Shown: positions 1 through 6,844 of the stretch, piece after piece
Layout of the letters: every line of letters begins with the position of its first letter
Numbering within the stretch: position 1 is the stretch's first letter
Assembly: GCA_024693165.1 (NCBI GenBank)
Contig: JAILLM010000064.1
Location: 1 to 14,172 of the forward strand
Length of the DNA stretch: 14,172 nucleotides
Direction: 5' to 3'
Source of the DNA: Bacilli bacterium
GTDB taxonomy: Bacteria; Bacillota_I; Bacilli_A; RF39; UBA660
Program-made: the position numbers and the translations under genes
Notes under the pieces: model-generated
Told to the model about the DNA's origin: nothing
Database searches by the model: none
The model's input: the letters and a program-made list of their open reading frames with translations, nothing else

Positions 1-23
1 TGTTTAAAATACTTATGAAAAAG

Positions 24-55
24 TAATGTTGTTAATTAAAACTACATAATGTTGT
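24..55 (+). repeat. Direct repeat TAATGTTGT, possible operator
   Basis: The 9-mer TAATGTTGT occurs at 24-32 and again at 47-55, a period of 23 bases. The second copy abuts the candidate -10 box of the MMPL operon. MMPL exporters are often controlled by a TetR-family regulator encoded next door, and a paired site over the promoter would fit that. In such AT-rich DNA a 9-base repeat can arise by chance. Confidence 0.3.
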
Positions 56-60
56 ATATT
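32..60 (+). promoter_or_regulatory. Weak candidate promoter of the MMPL operon
   Basis: TATATT at 55-60 could be a -10 box, with TTAATT at 32-37 placed 17 bases upstream as a poor -35. The Shine-Dalgarno CGGAGG (71-76) and the ATG at 81 follow at once, so a transcript starting near 67 would have a very short leader. Both boxes are weak matches and the upstream gene is outside the window, so this is tentative. Confidence 0.25.
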
Positions 61-80
61 CATCAAGGAACGGAGGAATT

Positions 81-2141
81 ATGAAGAAATTATCTAAATG
101 GATAACAAATAATAGTTTACTTATCATTATTGTATCTGTCCTTTTATTAATTCCATCAATAATCGGATATGTACATACAAAAGTAAATTATGACCTACTT
201 GTATACTTACCTAATAATATAGATACAATTAAAGGTCAAAACATAATGACAGATGAATTTGGAGTTGGTGCTTTTGCATTTGTCACTGCGGATTATAAAA
301 ACAATACTGAAATTAAAGCACTGGAAAATGAAATTAAAAAAATAGATACAGTTAATAAAGTAGTATCTATCGAAGATATCACTGATGTATCTGTCCCACT
401 TGATATGCTACCAAGTGAAATCTTAGATAAAGTTAAAAAAGATGACACACTTCTTATCTTAGTAACATTTGATAATGGTACTTCATCTGAAGAAACAATT
501 AATGCTATCAAAAACTTGAGAACAGTTGTAAAAGATGCTAACAAAGTATGTGGTATGACAACAATGGTTCTAGATACTATGGAATTATCAAATAAAGAAA
601 TCGTAGCTTATGTAATACTAGCAGTACTTTTAGTACTAGTAGTTTTATATTTTGCAACAGACTCTTACTTAGTACCACCACTACTATTAAGTAATATTGG
701 TTTAGCTATTCTATATAACTTTGGATCAAATATAATGTTAGGTTCAATCTCTTATATAACTCAAGCTATAAGTGCAGTACTTCAACTTGGAGTAACAATG
801 GACTTTTCAATATTCTTATATAACAAGTATGAACAAATTAAGAAAACTGAATCAAATAAAAATAAAGCAATGGCTTCAGCAATCCAAGAAACATTCACAT
901 CAGTTCTTGGTTCATCACTTACAACATTTGCTGGTTTTCTATCACTATGTTCAATGGAACTATTACTTGGTAAAGATATTGGTCTTGTAATGGCTAAAGG
1001 TGTTCTATGTGGACTTATAACAGTTTTAACAGTATTACCTGCATTACTATTACAATTTGATAAACTAATAACTAAAACACATCATAAGATTGTATTTCCA
1101 AAATTTAAACATATACAAAACTTCGCAGCTAATAAATATATATTAACTATTATTCTTTCAATCTTAGTTTTTATACCTGCGATATATGGATATACAAATG
1201 TTAAAGAATATTATAAATTAGATAACTCACTACCAGAGACTTTACCTTGTAGAATATCAAATAAATACTTAAGTGAAAACTATGGTATTACTTCTCCAGC
1301 ATTTATTCTTATAGATAAAAATCTAAAGACAAATGATCTTGAAGAATTAACAAATGAAATTAAAAATCTTGAAGGTATTGATATGGTTTTAGCTCCAGGT
1401 GAACTAAATAAACTTGGACTTGATGCTATCTTACCAGAAAGATTATTAAATGATTTTGAAAATGATAAATATCAAATGATTCTACTTAACTCTACTTATG
1501 AAGTAGCAAGTGATGAAATTAATAAACAACTAGATGAAATTAAAACTATTACTAATAAATATGATACAAACGCAATCATAGCTGGTGAATCAGCTTTAAC
1601 TAAAGATTTAATTGAAATCGCAGATCATGATTTTAAAGCTGTTAACTATATTTCAATCGCAGTTATATTTGTAATCATGTTAGCAGTTCTAAAATCAATT
1701 AGTTTACCATTTATCTTAGTATTAGTAATTGAATTTGCAATTATCTTAAATACAAGTTTTGCATTCTTTGAAGGAACTACTCTTCCATTTATTTCATCAA
1801 TCGTTGTTGGAACAATTCAACTTGGAGCAACAATTGATTATGCAATTCTTATGAGTAACACATATTTAGAATTAAGAAAGAAAAATAAAAAACATGAAGC
1901 TATCAAAGAAACTCTAGAAAAATGTATACCATCAATCGTGGTATCTGCATTATGTTTCTTCGCTGCAACATTTGGTGTAGCTATCTATTCAAAAATAGAT
2001 ATGATTAGTTCAATTTGTAAATTATTATCACGTGGAGCAATCGTATCAATGATCGTAGTATCTTTATTACTACCTGCTCTACTACTTGTATTCGATAAAC
2101 TTATTATGAATACTACGAAAGGAATGAAAAAATATGAATAA
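81..2141 (+). CDS. MMPL/RND-type membrane transporter
   Basis: Predicted inner-membrane exporter of the MMPL (RND superfamily) type, 686 residues. The two halves have the same plan: one membrane helix (about 12-31 and 352-371), an extracytoplasmic domain of only about 140-150 residues, then a cluster of five helices (about 174-326 and 522-673). The fourth helix of each half carries the family's charged motif: QLGVTMDFSIF around Asp241 and QLGATIDYAIL around Asp586, the expected proton-relay positions. The start is supported by CGGAGG four bases before the ATG. The last 8 nt overlap the next gene, so the two proteins are probably made together. The substrate is unknown; lipids or hydrophobic compounds are the usual suggestion for MMPL proteins. 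The family call is confident, the cargo is not. Confidence 0.85.
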   Translation: MKKLSKWITNNSLLIIIVSVLLLIPSIIGYVHTKVNYDLLVYLPNNIDTIKGQNIMTDEFGVGAFAFVTADYKNNTEIKALENEIKKIDTVNKVVSIEDITDVSVPLDMLPSEILDKVKKDDTLLILVTFDNGTSSEETINAIKNLRTVVKDANKVCGMTTMVLDTMELSNKEIVAYVILAVLLVLVVLYFATDSYLVPPLLLSNIGLAILYNFGSNIMLGSISYITQAISAVLQLGVTMDFSIFLYNKYEQIKKTESNKNKAMASAIQETFTSVLGSSLTTFAGFLSLCSMELLLGKDIGLVMAKGVLCGLITVLTVLPALLLQFDKLITKTHHKIVFPKFKHIQNFAANKYILTIILSILVFIPAIYGYTNVKEYYKLDNSLPETLPCRISNKYLSENYGITSPAFILIDKNLKTNDLEELTNEIKNLEGIDMVLAPGELNKLGLDAILPERLLNDFENDKYQMILLNSTYEVASDEINKQLDEIKTITNKYDTNAIIAGESALTKDLIEIADHDFKAVNYISIAVIFVIMLAVLKSISLPFILVLVIEFAIILNTSFAFFEGTTLPFISSIVVGTIQLGATIDYAILMSNTYLELRKKNKKHEAIKETLEKCIPSIVVSALCFFAATFGVAIYSKIDMISSICKLLSRGAIVSMIVVSLLLPALLLVFDKLIMNTTKGMKKYE

Positions 2142-3801
2142 ATTATCAAAAGCATTTATGTTACTAGGTACAACTGCAATGTTATGTTCTCCATTAACAG
2201 TACTTGCCTATGACAAAAAAGAAACAGTATATACAAACTTAAATTATGATGGTTCAATTGAAAGAATCTTAGTATCAAATCATTTATCTAAATTAAATAA
2301 AGAAGATATCGAAGATGAAACTACATTAAAAGATATCTTAAATATTTCTGGAGATGAAAAGTTTGAACAATCAGGATCTAAATTATCTTGGAAATCAAAA
2401 GACTCAAATGAAATATTTTATCAAGGTATTACTGAAGCATCTACACCTATCAAAGTAGAAGTTAAATATTACTTAAATGATGAAGAAAAAGATATTAGTG
2501 AAATCGAAGGAAAATCTGGAGACATCAAAATTGAATTAAATTTTAAAAATACTCTAGAAAATAAAGTAACTATTAACGGAAAGAAAACTACAATATATAC
2601 TCCATTTGTTACAACTGTTGGTACAATCGTAAAAGATTCAACTAATGCTGATATTACAAATGGTAAAGTTGTAAGCACAGGAAATAAAAATGTATTTGTT
2701 GGAATTGCATCTCCTGGATTATATGATTCGCTTCAATTAGATGAAGTAAAAAACTTTGATTCAATAACTCTAAGTTATTCAACAAATAATTTTAAACTAA
2801 GTGATATTTATATCGTATCTACTCCAAAATTAATTGAAGATAAAGACTTAACCATCTTCGATAAATTAAATACAGTTTATGCAGATATTGATAAATTACA
2901 AACATCAATGGATGAAATTGAAAATGGTGCTGATCAATTATTAAATGGTTCTAAAGAATTAGATGAAGGAACTAAAACTCTAGTTACTTCATTAAAAAAA
3001 ATAAAAAATGCAACTTCACAATTAAGTGCAGGTTCAAACAAACTTAACAGTGGTGTTACCGAAATAGTTGATTCTTTAACTAATGCACAAAAAGAACTTC
3101 AAACAAAACAAAAAGATATCCAAGAATTACAAAGAGCTAATAAAAAATATATGACTGAATCTTTAACTGAATTACAAACACTACTTTCATCAAATCAAGT
3201 AGCTAACATAGTATTTAACAAAATGGTTCAAGGTTATGTAGCTGAAACTCATGATGATATTACAAATAAACAAGTGGCTGAAAAAGCATTAATAGTTTAT
3301 AAAGCATTTAGTACAAAATCTACATCAGAACTTATGACTATGTTTGGTGAATATACAGAAACTGCTGGTAATGTATTAACATTATGTGGTAAATATTATA
3401 TCTTCTATGCAAACTACACAACTATCAATTCATTATCCACTAACCTATCTACTTTAACTAATTCTTTAACTTCAGCATTAACTCAAGTTCAAGAAGGAAC
3501 TAAAACAGTAAGTAATGGATTAACTCAAGTAAATGTAGGAATAAATAAAATCTATGAAGGATCAGTAACATTAAATAATGGAACATCTAAATTAGTAGAT
3601 GGAACAGAAAACTTATACAATGGAATTAAGACATATAATCAAGAAGGTATTAATAGATTAACTGATTATAAAAATGATATTAAAACATCAACTGATAAAA
3701 TTGAAGAATTAAAGAAATTAAGTAAAAACTATAAAGGATATGCATCTAACAATGCAACAAACACAACATTCATTTATACAATAAAAAAAGCTGGTAATTA
3801 A
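2134..3801 (+). CDS. Secreted Leu-x-x-Gly heptad-repeat protein (YhgE/Pip-related)
   Basis: Exported 555-residue protein of unknown function. A signal peptide spans residues 1-25, with cleavage likely after VLA25. Residues 30-235 form a beta-rich domain, including an EGKSGDIKIELNF segment of the type I recall from heptad proteins beside MMPL transporters in gut Firmicutes. Two helical arms follow, with Gly every seventh residue and Leu/Val/Ile between: Gly265, 272, 279, 300, 307, and Gly455, 462, 469, 476, 483, 490, 497. The arms flank a helical middle (about 310-450), suggesting an antiparallel hairpin. This is the repeat style of YhgE/Pip proteins, but no C-terminal membrane helix is visible. 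The ATG lies inside the transporter's 3' end, with AAAGGA as ribosome site. I infer a partner or adaptor of the MMPL protein; its function is not established. Confidence 0.75.
   Translation: MNKLSKAFMLLGTTAMLCSPLTVLAYDKKETVYTNLNYDGSIERILVSNHLSKLNKEDIEDETTLKDILNISGDEKFEQSGSKLSWKSKDSNEIFYQGITEASTPIKVEVKYYLNDEEKDISEIEGKSGDIKIELNFKNTLENKVTINGKKTTIYTPFVTTVGTIVKDSTNADITNGKVVSTGNKNVFVGIASPGLYDSLQLDEVKNFDSITLSYSTNNFKLSDIYIVSTPKLIEDKDLTIFDKLNTVYADIDKLQTSMDEIENGADQLLNGSKELDEGTKTLVTSLKKIKNATSQLSAGSNKLNSGVTEIVDSLTNAQKELQTKQKDIQELQRANKKYMTESLTELQTLLSSNQVANIVFNKMVQGYVAETHDDITNKQVAEKALIVYKAFSTKSTSELMTMFGEYTETAGNVLTLCGKYYIFYANYTTINSLSTNLSTLTNSLTSALTQVQEGTKTVSNGLTQVNVGINKIYEGSVTLNNGTSKLVDGTENLYNGIKTYNQEGINRLTDYKNDIKTSTDKIEELKKLSKNYKGYASNNATNTTFIYTIKKAGN
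2926..3054 (+). repeat. Heptad arm 1 (Leu-x-x-Gly repeats)
   Basis: This stretch encodes residues 265-307 of the secreted protein. Gly sits at 265, 272, 279, 300 and 307, with Ser286 and Ala293 filling the two remaining heptad positions. Leu or Ile occupies 269, 276, 283, 290, 297 and 304. The period is exact in protein, while the DNA copies differ, so this is an old repeat and not a recent tandem duplication. Confidence 0.8.
3496..3624 (+). repeat. Heptad arm 2 (Leu-x-x-Gly repeats)
   Basis: This stretch encodes residues 455-497. Gly occurs at 455, 462, 469, 476, 483, 490 and 497 without a break, and Val/Ile/Leu at 459, 466, 473, 480, 487 and 494. It has the same length in heptads as arm 1, which suits pairing of the two arms. 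Confidence 0.8.
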
Positions 3802-3815
3802 TACCAACTTTTTTT
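3784..3815 (+). terminator. Terminator of the MMPL operon, possibly bidirectional
   Basis: The arms AAAAAAG-C-TGGTA (3784-3796) and TACCA-A-CTTTTTT (3802-3814) pair with one mismatch around loop ATTAA and end in seven Ts. The TAA stop (3799-3801) lies in the loop. The run of As before the hairpin gives a T tract on the other strand too, so it could also stop minus-strand read-through. Confidence 0.8.
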
Positions 3816-3905
3816 AATCCGTAAATAATATTAAGTATTTAAATTAACTACTTGAGCATTGTAATCATAAAGATGAGATAGAACAAAATATAAAGTATAT
3901 GCTCC

Positions 3906-3932
3906 AAAAAAAAGTTCAATTAATATTGAACT
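3906..3932 (-). terminator. Terminator of the acetyltransferase gene
   Basis: The inverted repeat GTTCAAT (3914-3920) / ATTGAAC (3925-3931) has a four-base loop and an extra A-T pair outside. On the minus strand it is followed by eight Ts (complement of 3906-3913). The gene's TAA stop (3920-3922) lies at the stem-loop junction. Confidence 0.85.
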
Positions 3933-4444
3933 CTTATTAACTCTAATTCATAAAGTAGTTCGTCTCCGACATCACCATTTACGTCTACTCTATCACCTTG
4001 AATTTTATCAATGCACTCAAATCCATTTCGCTCTAAGATGTGAATGGCACCAACATTTCTTGAATCACAAGTAGCATACACACTACCCAATCCTTCTTTT
4101 TTAAGTCTTTTTACTATCGCACTTAAAACTTCATGTCCGTATCCATGATTCCAATATTCTTTTGCTATATAAATATTAACAGATTTACTTCTAGAATCTT
4201 CTCTATAAACTGATGCATAACCAATTATTTCATTTGAATCTTTAAGTTTAATGACACCTCTTTCATAAAGATCTCCTCTAAAAGTATTAATTATATGTTC
4301 TTTAAATGTATCAACATCCCAATTAGGGTCATACTCAGGAATATATTTACCAACTTCATTCTCTCGATCCCATATATTAAACATAATCGGAATATATTCT
4401 GGTATAACTTTTTTGATTTCAAGTCTTCTAGTTGTAAATTCCAT
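3920..4444 (-). CDS. GNAT-family N-acetyltransferase (RimJ/RimL-like)
   Basis: Predicted acetyl-CoA dependent N-acetyltransferase of 174 residues, close to the usual size of RimJ/RimL-like members. The opening MEFTTRRLEI is typical of the group. The acetyl-CoA pyrophosphate loop is seen in YWNHGYGHEV (97-106), and the later NVGAIHILERNGF (130-142) matches the motif that ends the fold. An in-frame ATG lies five codons upstream, but GGAGG (4453-4457) overlaps that codon and is spaced 8 bases from the chosen ATG, so I use the internal start. It stands alone between two terminators. The acceptor (a protein N-terminus, an antibiotic or a small amine) cannot be told from the sequence. Confidence 0.85.
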   Translation of the reverse strand: MEFTTRRLEIKKVIPEYIPIMFNIWDRENEVGKYIPEYDPNWDVDTFKEHIINTFRGDLYERGVIKLKDSNEIIGYASVYREDSRSKSVNIYIAKEYWNHGYGHEVLSAIVKRLKKEGLGSVYATCDSRNVGAIHILERNGFECIDKIQGDRVDVNGDVGDELLYELELIRVQY

Positions 4445-4452
4445 ATCATATG

Positions 4453-4457
4453 CCTCC
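4453..4457 (-). promoter_or_regulatory. Ribosome binding site deciding the acetyltransferase start
   Basis: GGAGG on the minus strand, 8 bases before the ATG at 4444. The alternative in-frame ATG at 4459 overlaps this site and has no Shine-Dalgarno sequence of its own. Confidence 0.75.
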
Positions 4458-4470
4458 ATATTCTAATATA

Positions 4471-4476
4471 ATTATA
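4471..4476 (-). promoter_or_regulatory. Candidate -10 box of the acetyltransferase gene
   Basis: A perfect TATAAT on the minus strand, with a start expected near 4464 and a leader of about 20 bases. No good -35 is visible (TTTTAT at 17 bases spacing). A TG lies two bases upstream of the box instead of the standard one. The DNA is very AT-rich, so chance matches are possible. Confidence 0.4.
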
Positions 4477-4520
4477 AACATACAATATTAATAATAAAAG
4501 TATTTAACACACGAATTTAC

Positions 4521-4545
4521 AAAAAAAATAGTCCTAAGACTATTT
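4521..4545 (-). terminator. Terminator of the three-gene membrane operon
   Basis: AAATAGTC (4526-4533) pairs with GACTATTT (4538-4545) around loop CTAA. The minus-strand product ends in eight Ts (complement of 4521-4528). The TAG stop of the Pr6Pr-like gene (4540-4542) is inside the stem. Confidence 0.85.
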
Positions 4546-5190
4546 AGTATTAAGCTTAGCATTTATCTTATTTAAAAGATAAGCTAAGCCATAATTAAAT
4601 GCAATAAAGAAAACATAAGTAATTAAACCAATTACTACACCATTTTTCATAAATAAATACCAATCATATTCATATGGAATTACACCATTTTCTACATGAG
4701 TTAAAGCCATAACTAAATAAAATAAACCATACGAAGTTATAGGAATTAAATTATAAACTAAATACTTATTATCAACTTTATTATCCTCAAAGAATGTATA
4801 AGTTATAAAACATAATATTGGATTAAAAATATGGAATATAAATTGAGATCCAACTACTAGGAATTTCCAATTGCTTCCAGAAACTGGAATTAAATAAAAG
4901 ATTACTGTTAAGAAAGTTACAACTACTGAAGTAGTTGAAAATAACTTTAATATCTTTAATAACTTAGGAACAGATTCATTATCCTTTCCATTAAATAAAT
5001 AATAAGCATACACAAAAGCAGTAACACCCGCGAAAATATTAGAAAGTTCAGTAAAGAATTTGAATCTTCTTACCAAAAGATGTAGACCTTCTCCTCTCAT
5101 TATTAATTCAAAAGTTTCTAAAACTAATGCAATAATTAATAATAAGAAAATTATTATGTTTAAAATAAAACTCATATTCTTTTTTTTCAT
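4540..5190 (-). CDS. Pr6Pr/FAR-17a-like integral membrane protein
   Basis: Polytopic membrane protein of 216 residues with about six hydrophobic helices (near 8-26, 47-66, 86-103, 113-134, 146-164 and 184-205). The segment RRFKFFTELSNIFAG (41-55) and the later HIFNPILCFITYTFFE (120-135) resemble the FRYFT-x-x-SN and H-x-x-x-P signatures of the Pr6Pr / FAR-17a-AIG1-like group, whose bacterial members have no settled function. I place the start at the ATG at 5190 because AAAGGAG (5198-5204) sits 7 bases before it; an in-frame TTG six codons upstream lacks such a site. It begins 4 bases after the hydrolase gene and is the last gene of its operon. The family assignment is from memory of motifs. 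Confidence 0.55.
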   Translation of the reverse strand: MKKKNMSFILNIIIFLLLIIALVLETFELIMRGEGLHLLVRRFKFFTELSNIFAGVTAFVYAYYLFNGKDNESVPKLLKILKLFSTTSVVVTFLTVIFYLIPVSGSNWKFLVVGSQFIFHIFNPILCFITYTFFEDNKVDNKYLVYNLIPITSYGLFYLVMALTHVENGVIPYEYDWYLFMKNGVVIGLITYVFFIAFNYGLAYLLNKINAKLNTK

Positions 5191-5194
5191 AATA

Positions 5195-6292
5195 CTACTC
5201 CTTTCCAATTACTTTATCTATTAACATATTCTTAGATTCAGTAAGCATCATTTTAATGAATTCAATCATCATTCCCTTTGCTTCATCATCCATATTTTTT
5301 ATCTCACCAATTACATCAAGAATATATTCCATTTTCCTTTCTTTAAAAGAAGAAATAGATAATATATGACATTTTTCAAATACCATAAATATTTGTTCAG
5401 TAAAATTCTTTCTTTCTTTAAGATTATATTTGGAAACCCAATCATTGAATGACTTATAAAAAGCTTTACTTCCAGTTTTCATAGTTGTATATAGAAAATC
5501 ATCATCTTTAATTTGCCAAGTATACGCATCATGTGATAATACTCCAACTTGATTAGATTTAACAACTGTATATTTTAAATCATAAAACAATAAACCAAAT
5601 ACTGATGAATTAGGTACGATATGTTCATATCTATTAAGTATAGATTTATACCTAGAAGAATTTAGCATTTTAAACATAATACCTGGTCCATCAAATGAAT
5701 AAATATGTTTTAAATGTCTTTTCTTTAATGGATTTAAATACATACCAGCTACTAAAGAAAGATTTCCTCCCTTAGAATGTCCACAGAAAACATATTTAGA
5801 TTTATCAAACACACTAATAGTATCATTAGCATACTTAATAGCTAACTTTTGAGCTGTAACTGGGAATTCATAACTCATTCTAAAATCTTCTTTCCAGCCA
5901 GCTACTAAATCATCTGTGCCTTCATAAGAAATAACTTTTAAATCATCACTAACATCTATTGTTAAAGCACTAAATTGAATATCTCTAGAGCATACATATC
6001 TATAATTATAAAATTCTAAATTACAATATCTTTCAGTATATTGAATCTTTTTCATTAACTTAATTGATGATCTAATACCAATACCTTGTTTTCTAAAATA
6101 AGATTCATTATATTTAGAAAAATATAAATGACAAGCATATCCGATAGTAATCTTATCTTTACTATTATTAGATACAATTCCATCAAAATCTAAATATGAA
6201 AGCAAACCAAAAACTAAATAATCTATATTATTTATTTCTTTTTCTTTAAAACTTAAATCACCATATTTTTCAATATAACCTATTAAGTTCAT
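5195..6292 (-). CDS. Mbeg1-like (DUF2974) alpha/beta hydrolase
   Basis: Lipase-like serine hydrolase of the Mbeg1-like/DUF2974 family, 365 residues. The N-terminus (YIEKYGDLSF, then LLSYLDFDGIV at 30-40) is typical. Residues 122-137 hold the GTDD...GWKEDF block, although this copy has Tyr-Glu before GTDD where I recall an Arg. The nucleophile elbow is GHSKGG with Ser173. Asp201 in SFDGPG and His254 in LSHDAYTW are the likely other triad members. There is no signal peptide or membrane helix, so it is probably cytoplasmic or peripheral. The start has AAGGTG five bases upstream, 14 nt after the preceding gene. Being placed between two membrane-protein genes, it may act on a lipid or membrane-linked ester; the substrate is unknown. 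Confidence 0.8.
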   Translation of the reverse strand: MNLIGYIEKYGDLSFKEKEINNIDYLVFGLLSYLDFDGIVSNNSKDKITIGYACHLYFSKYNESYFRKQGIGIRSSIKLMKKIQYTERYCNLEFYNYRYVCSRDIQFSALTIDVSDDLKVISYEGTDDLVAGWKEDFRMSYEFPVTAQKLAIKYANDTISVFDKSKYVFCGHSKGGNLSLVAGMYLNPLKKRHLKHIYSFDGPGIMFKMLNSSRYKSILNRYEHIVPNSSVFGLLFYDLKYTVVKSNQVGVLSHDAYTWQIKDDDFLYTTMKTGSKAFYKSFNDWVSKYNLKERKNFTEQIFMVFEKCHILSISSFKERKMEYILDVIGEIKNMDDEAKGMMIEFIKMMLTESKNMLIDKVIGKE

Positions 6293-6306
6293 AATAACAC
6301 CTTAAG

Positions 6307-6783
6307 TTATGCAGCAAGTCCAACTAAATATGAAACTGCAGCAACACCAAAAGTCATTAAGAAACCTGCTAAGAAAACTCCACAAATAATAGCAACTATA
6401 GATTTTTTAAAATCCATATCTAATATAGAAGCTGCTAATGTACCAGTCCAAGCACCAGTACCTGGAAGTGGAATACCAACAAATAAAAGTAAAGCAATAT
6501 ATAATCCGTTACCAGCTTTAGCTTGTAACTTTCTTCCGCCTTTTTCACCTTTCTTTAAGCAAAACTTAAAAAACTTACCTACTACAGGTTTATCTTGTCC
6601 CCATTCAAGTATTCTTCTTGCAAATAAGAAGATAAATGGAACAGGAATTATATTACCCACAATAGCAATTAAATAAGACCATCCCATAGGTAAACCAAAA
6701 AATCCAGCATATGGAATTGCTCCTCTTAATTCTACTAAAGGTACCATTGAAATTAAAAAAACTAATAAATATTTTTTTAACAT
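6307..6783 (-). CDS. Small multidrug export family protein (PF06695, DedA-like)
   Basis: Membrane protein of 158 residues matching the 'small multi-drug export' family (COG2426/PF06695). The signature PLVELRGAIPYA (15-26) is followed by the helix YLIAIVGNIIPVPFIFLF and a cytoplasmic basic stretch (about 56-92). The second signature GIPLPGTGAWTGTLAA (103-118) resembles the re-entrant loop of DedA proteins, to which this family has been likened. The multidrug label is historical; lipid or small-ion transport is equally possible. I chose the ATG at 6783, with GGAG 9 bases before it. An in-frame TTG at 6798 directly abuts an AAAGGA and is too close to use it. This is the first gene of a three-gene operon with its own promoter at 6808-6836. 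Confidence 0.8.
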   Translation of the reverse strand: MLKKYLLVFLISMVPLVELRGAIPYAGFFGLPMGWSYLIAIVGNIIPVPFIFLFARRILEWGQDKPVVGKFFKFCLKKGEKGGRKLQAKAGNGLYIALLLFVGIPLPGTGAWTGTLAASILDMDFKKSIVAIICGVFLAGFLMTFGVAAVSYLVGLAA

Positions 6784-6807
6784 TGTAATCTTCTCCAATC
6801 CTTTATA

Positions 6808-6836
6808 ATTATATAAAAAAATTAGAGATTTCTCAA
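6808..6836 (-). promoter_or_regulatory. Sigma-A type promoter nested in a terminator
   Basis: On the minus strand TTGAGA (6831-6836) is followed by exactly 17 bases and a perfect TATAAT (6808-6813). Transcription would start near 6801, about 18 bases before the ATG at 6783. The -35 box occupies the loop and part of the stem of the terminator that ends the CmpB gene, so ending one transcript and starting the next use the same DNA. Confidence 0.7.
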
Positions 6837-6844
6837 TCTCTAAT
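6815..6844 (-). terminator. Terminator of the CmpB-type gene
   Basis: A perfect 10-bp stem, ATTAGAGATT (6821-6830) with AATCTCTAAT (6835-6844), has a TCTC loop and seven Ts on the minus strand (complement of 6815-6821). The TGA stop (6833-6835) lies at the loop-stem boundary. Confidence 0.88.

Noticed and set aside
3..26. Possible 3' end of an upstream plus-strand gene (frame ending Met-Lys-Lys-stop)
   Set aside because: Only seven codons are visible and any AT-rich frame would stop this soon; there is no way to tell it from chance.
293..544. Minus-strand open frame of 83 codons inside the MMPL gene
   Set aside because: Antisense shadow of a conserved membrane protein gene. Similar short frames at 2469-2678, 4291-4485, 9273-9539 and 12475-12675 were dropped for the same reason.
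3854..3904. Inverted repeat GAGCAT (3854-3859) / ATGCTC (3899-3904) in the gap between convergent genes
   Set aside because: The arms are only 6 bp with a 39-base spacer, and no T tract or RNA-like fold is evident. The 118-base gap holds nothing else beyond the two terminators at its ends.
5191..5208. Upstream TTG start for the Pr6Pr-like protein (and a similar TTG at 6798 for the PF06695 protein)
   Set aside because: In both cases a downstream ATG has a ribosome site at suitable spacing, while the TTG has none usable.
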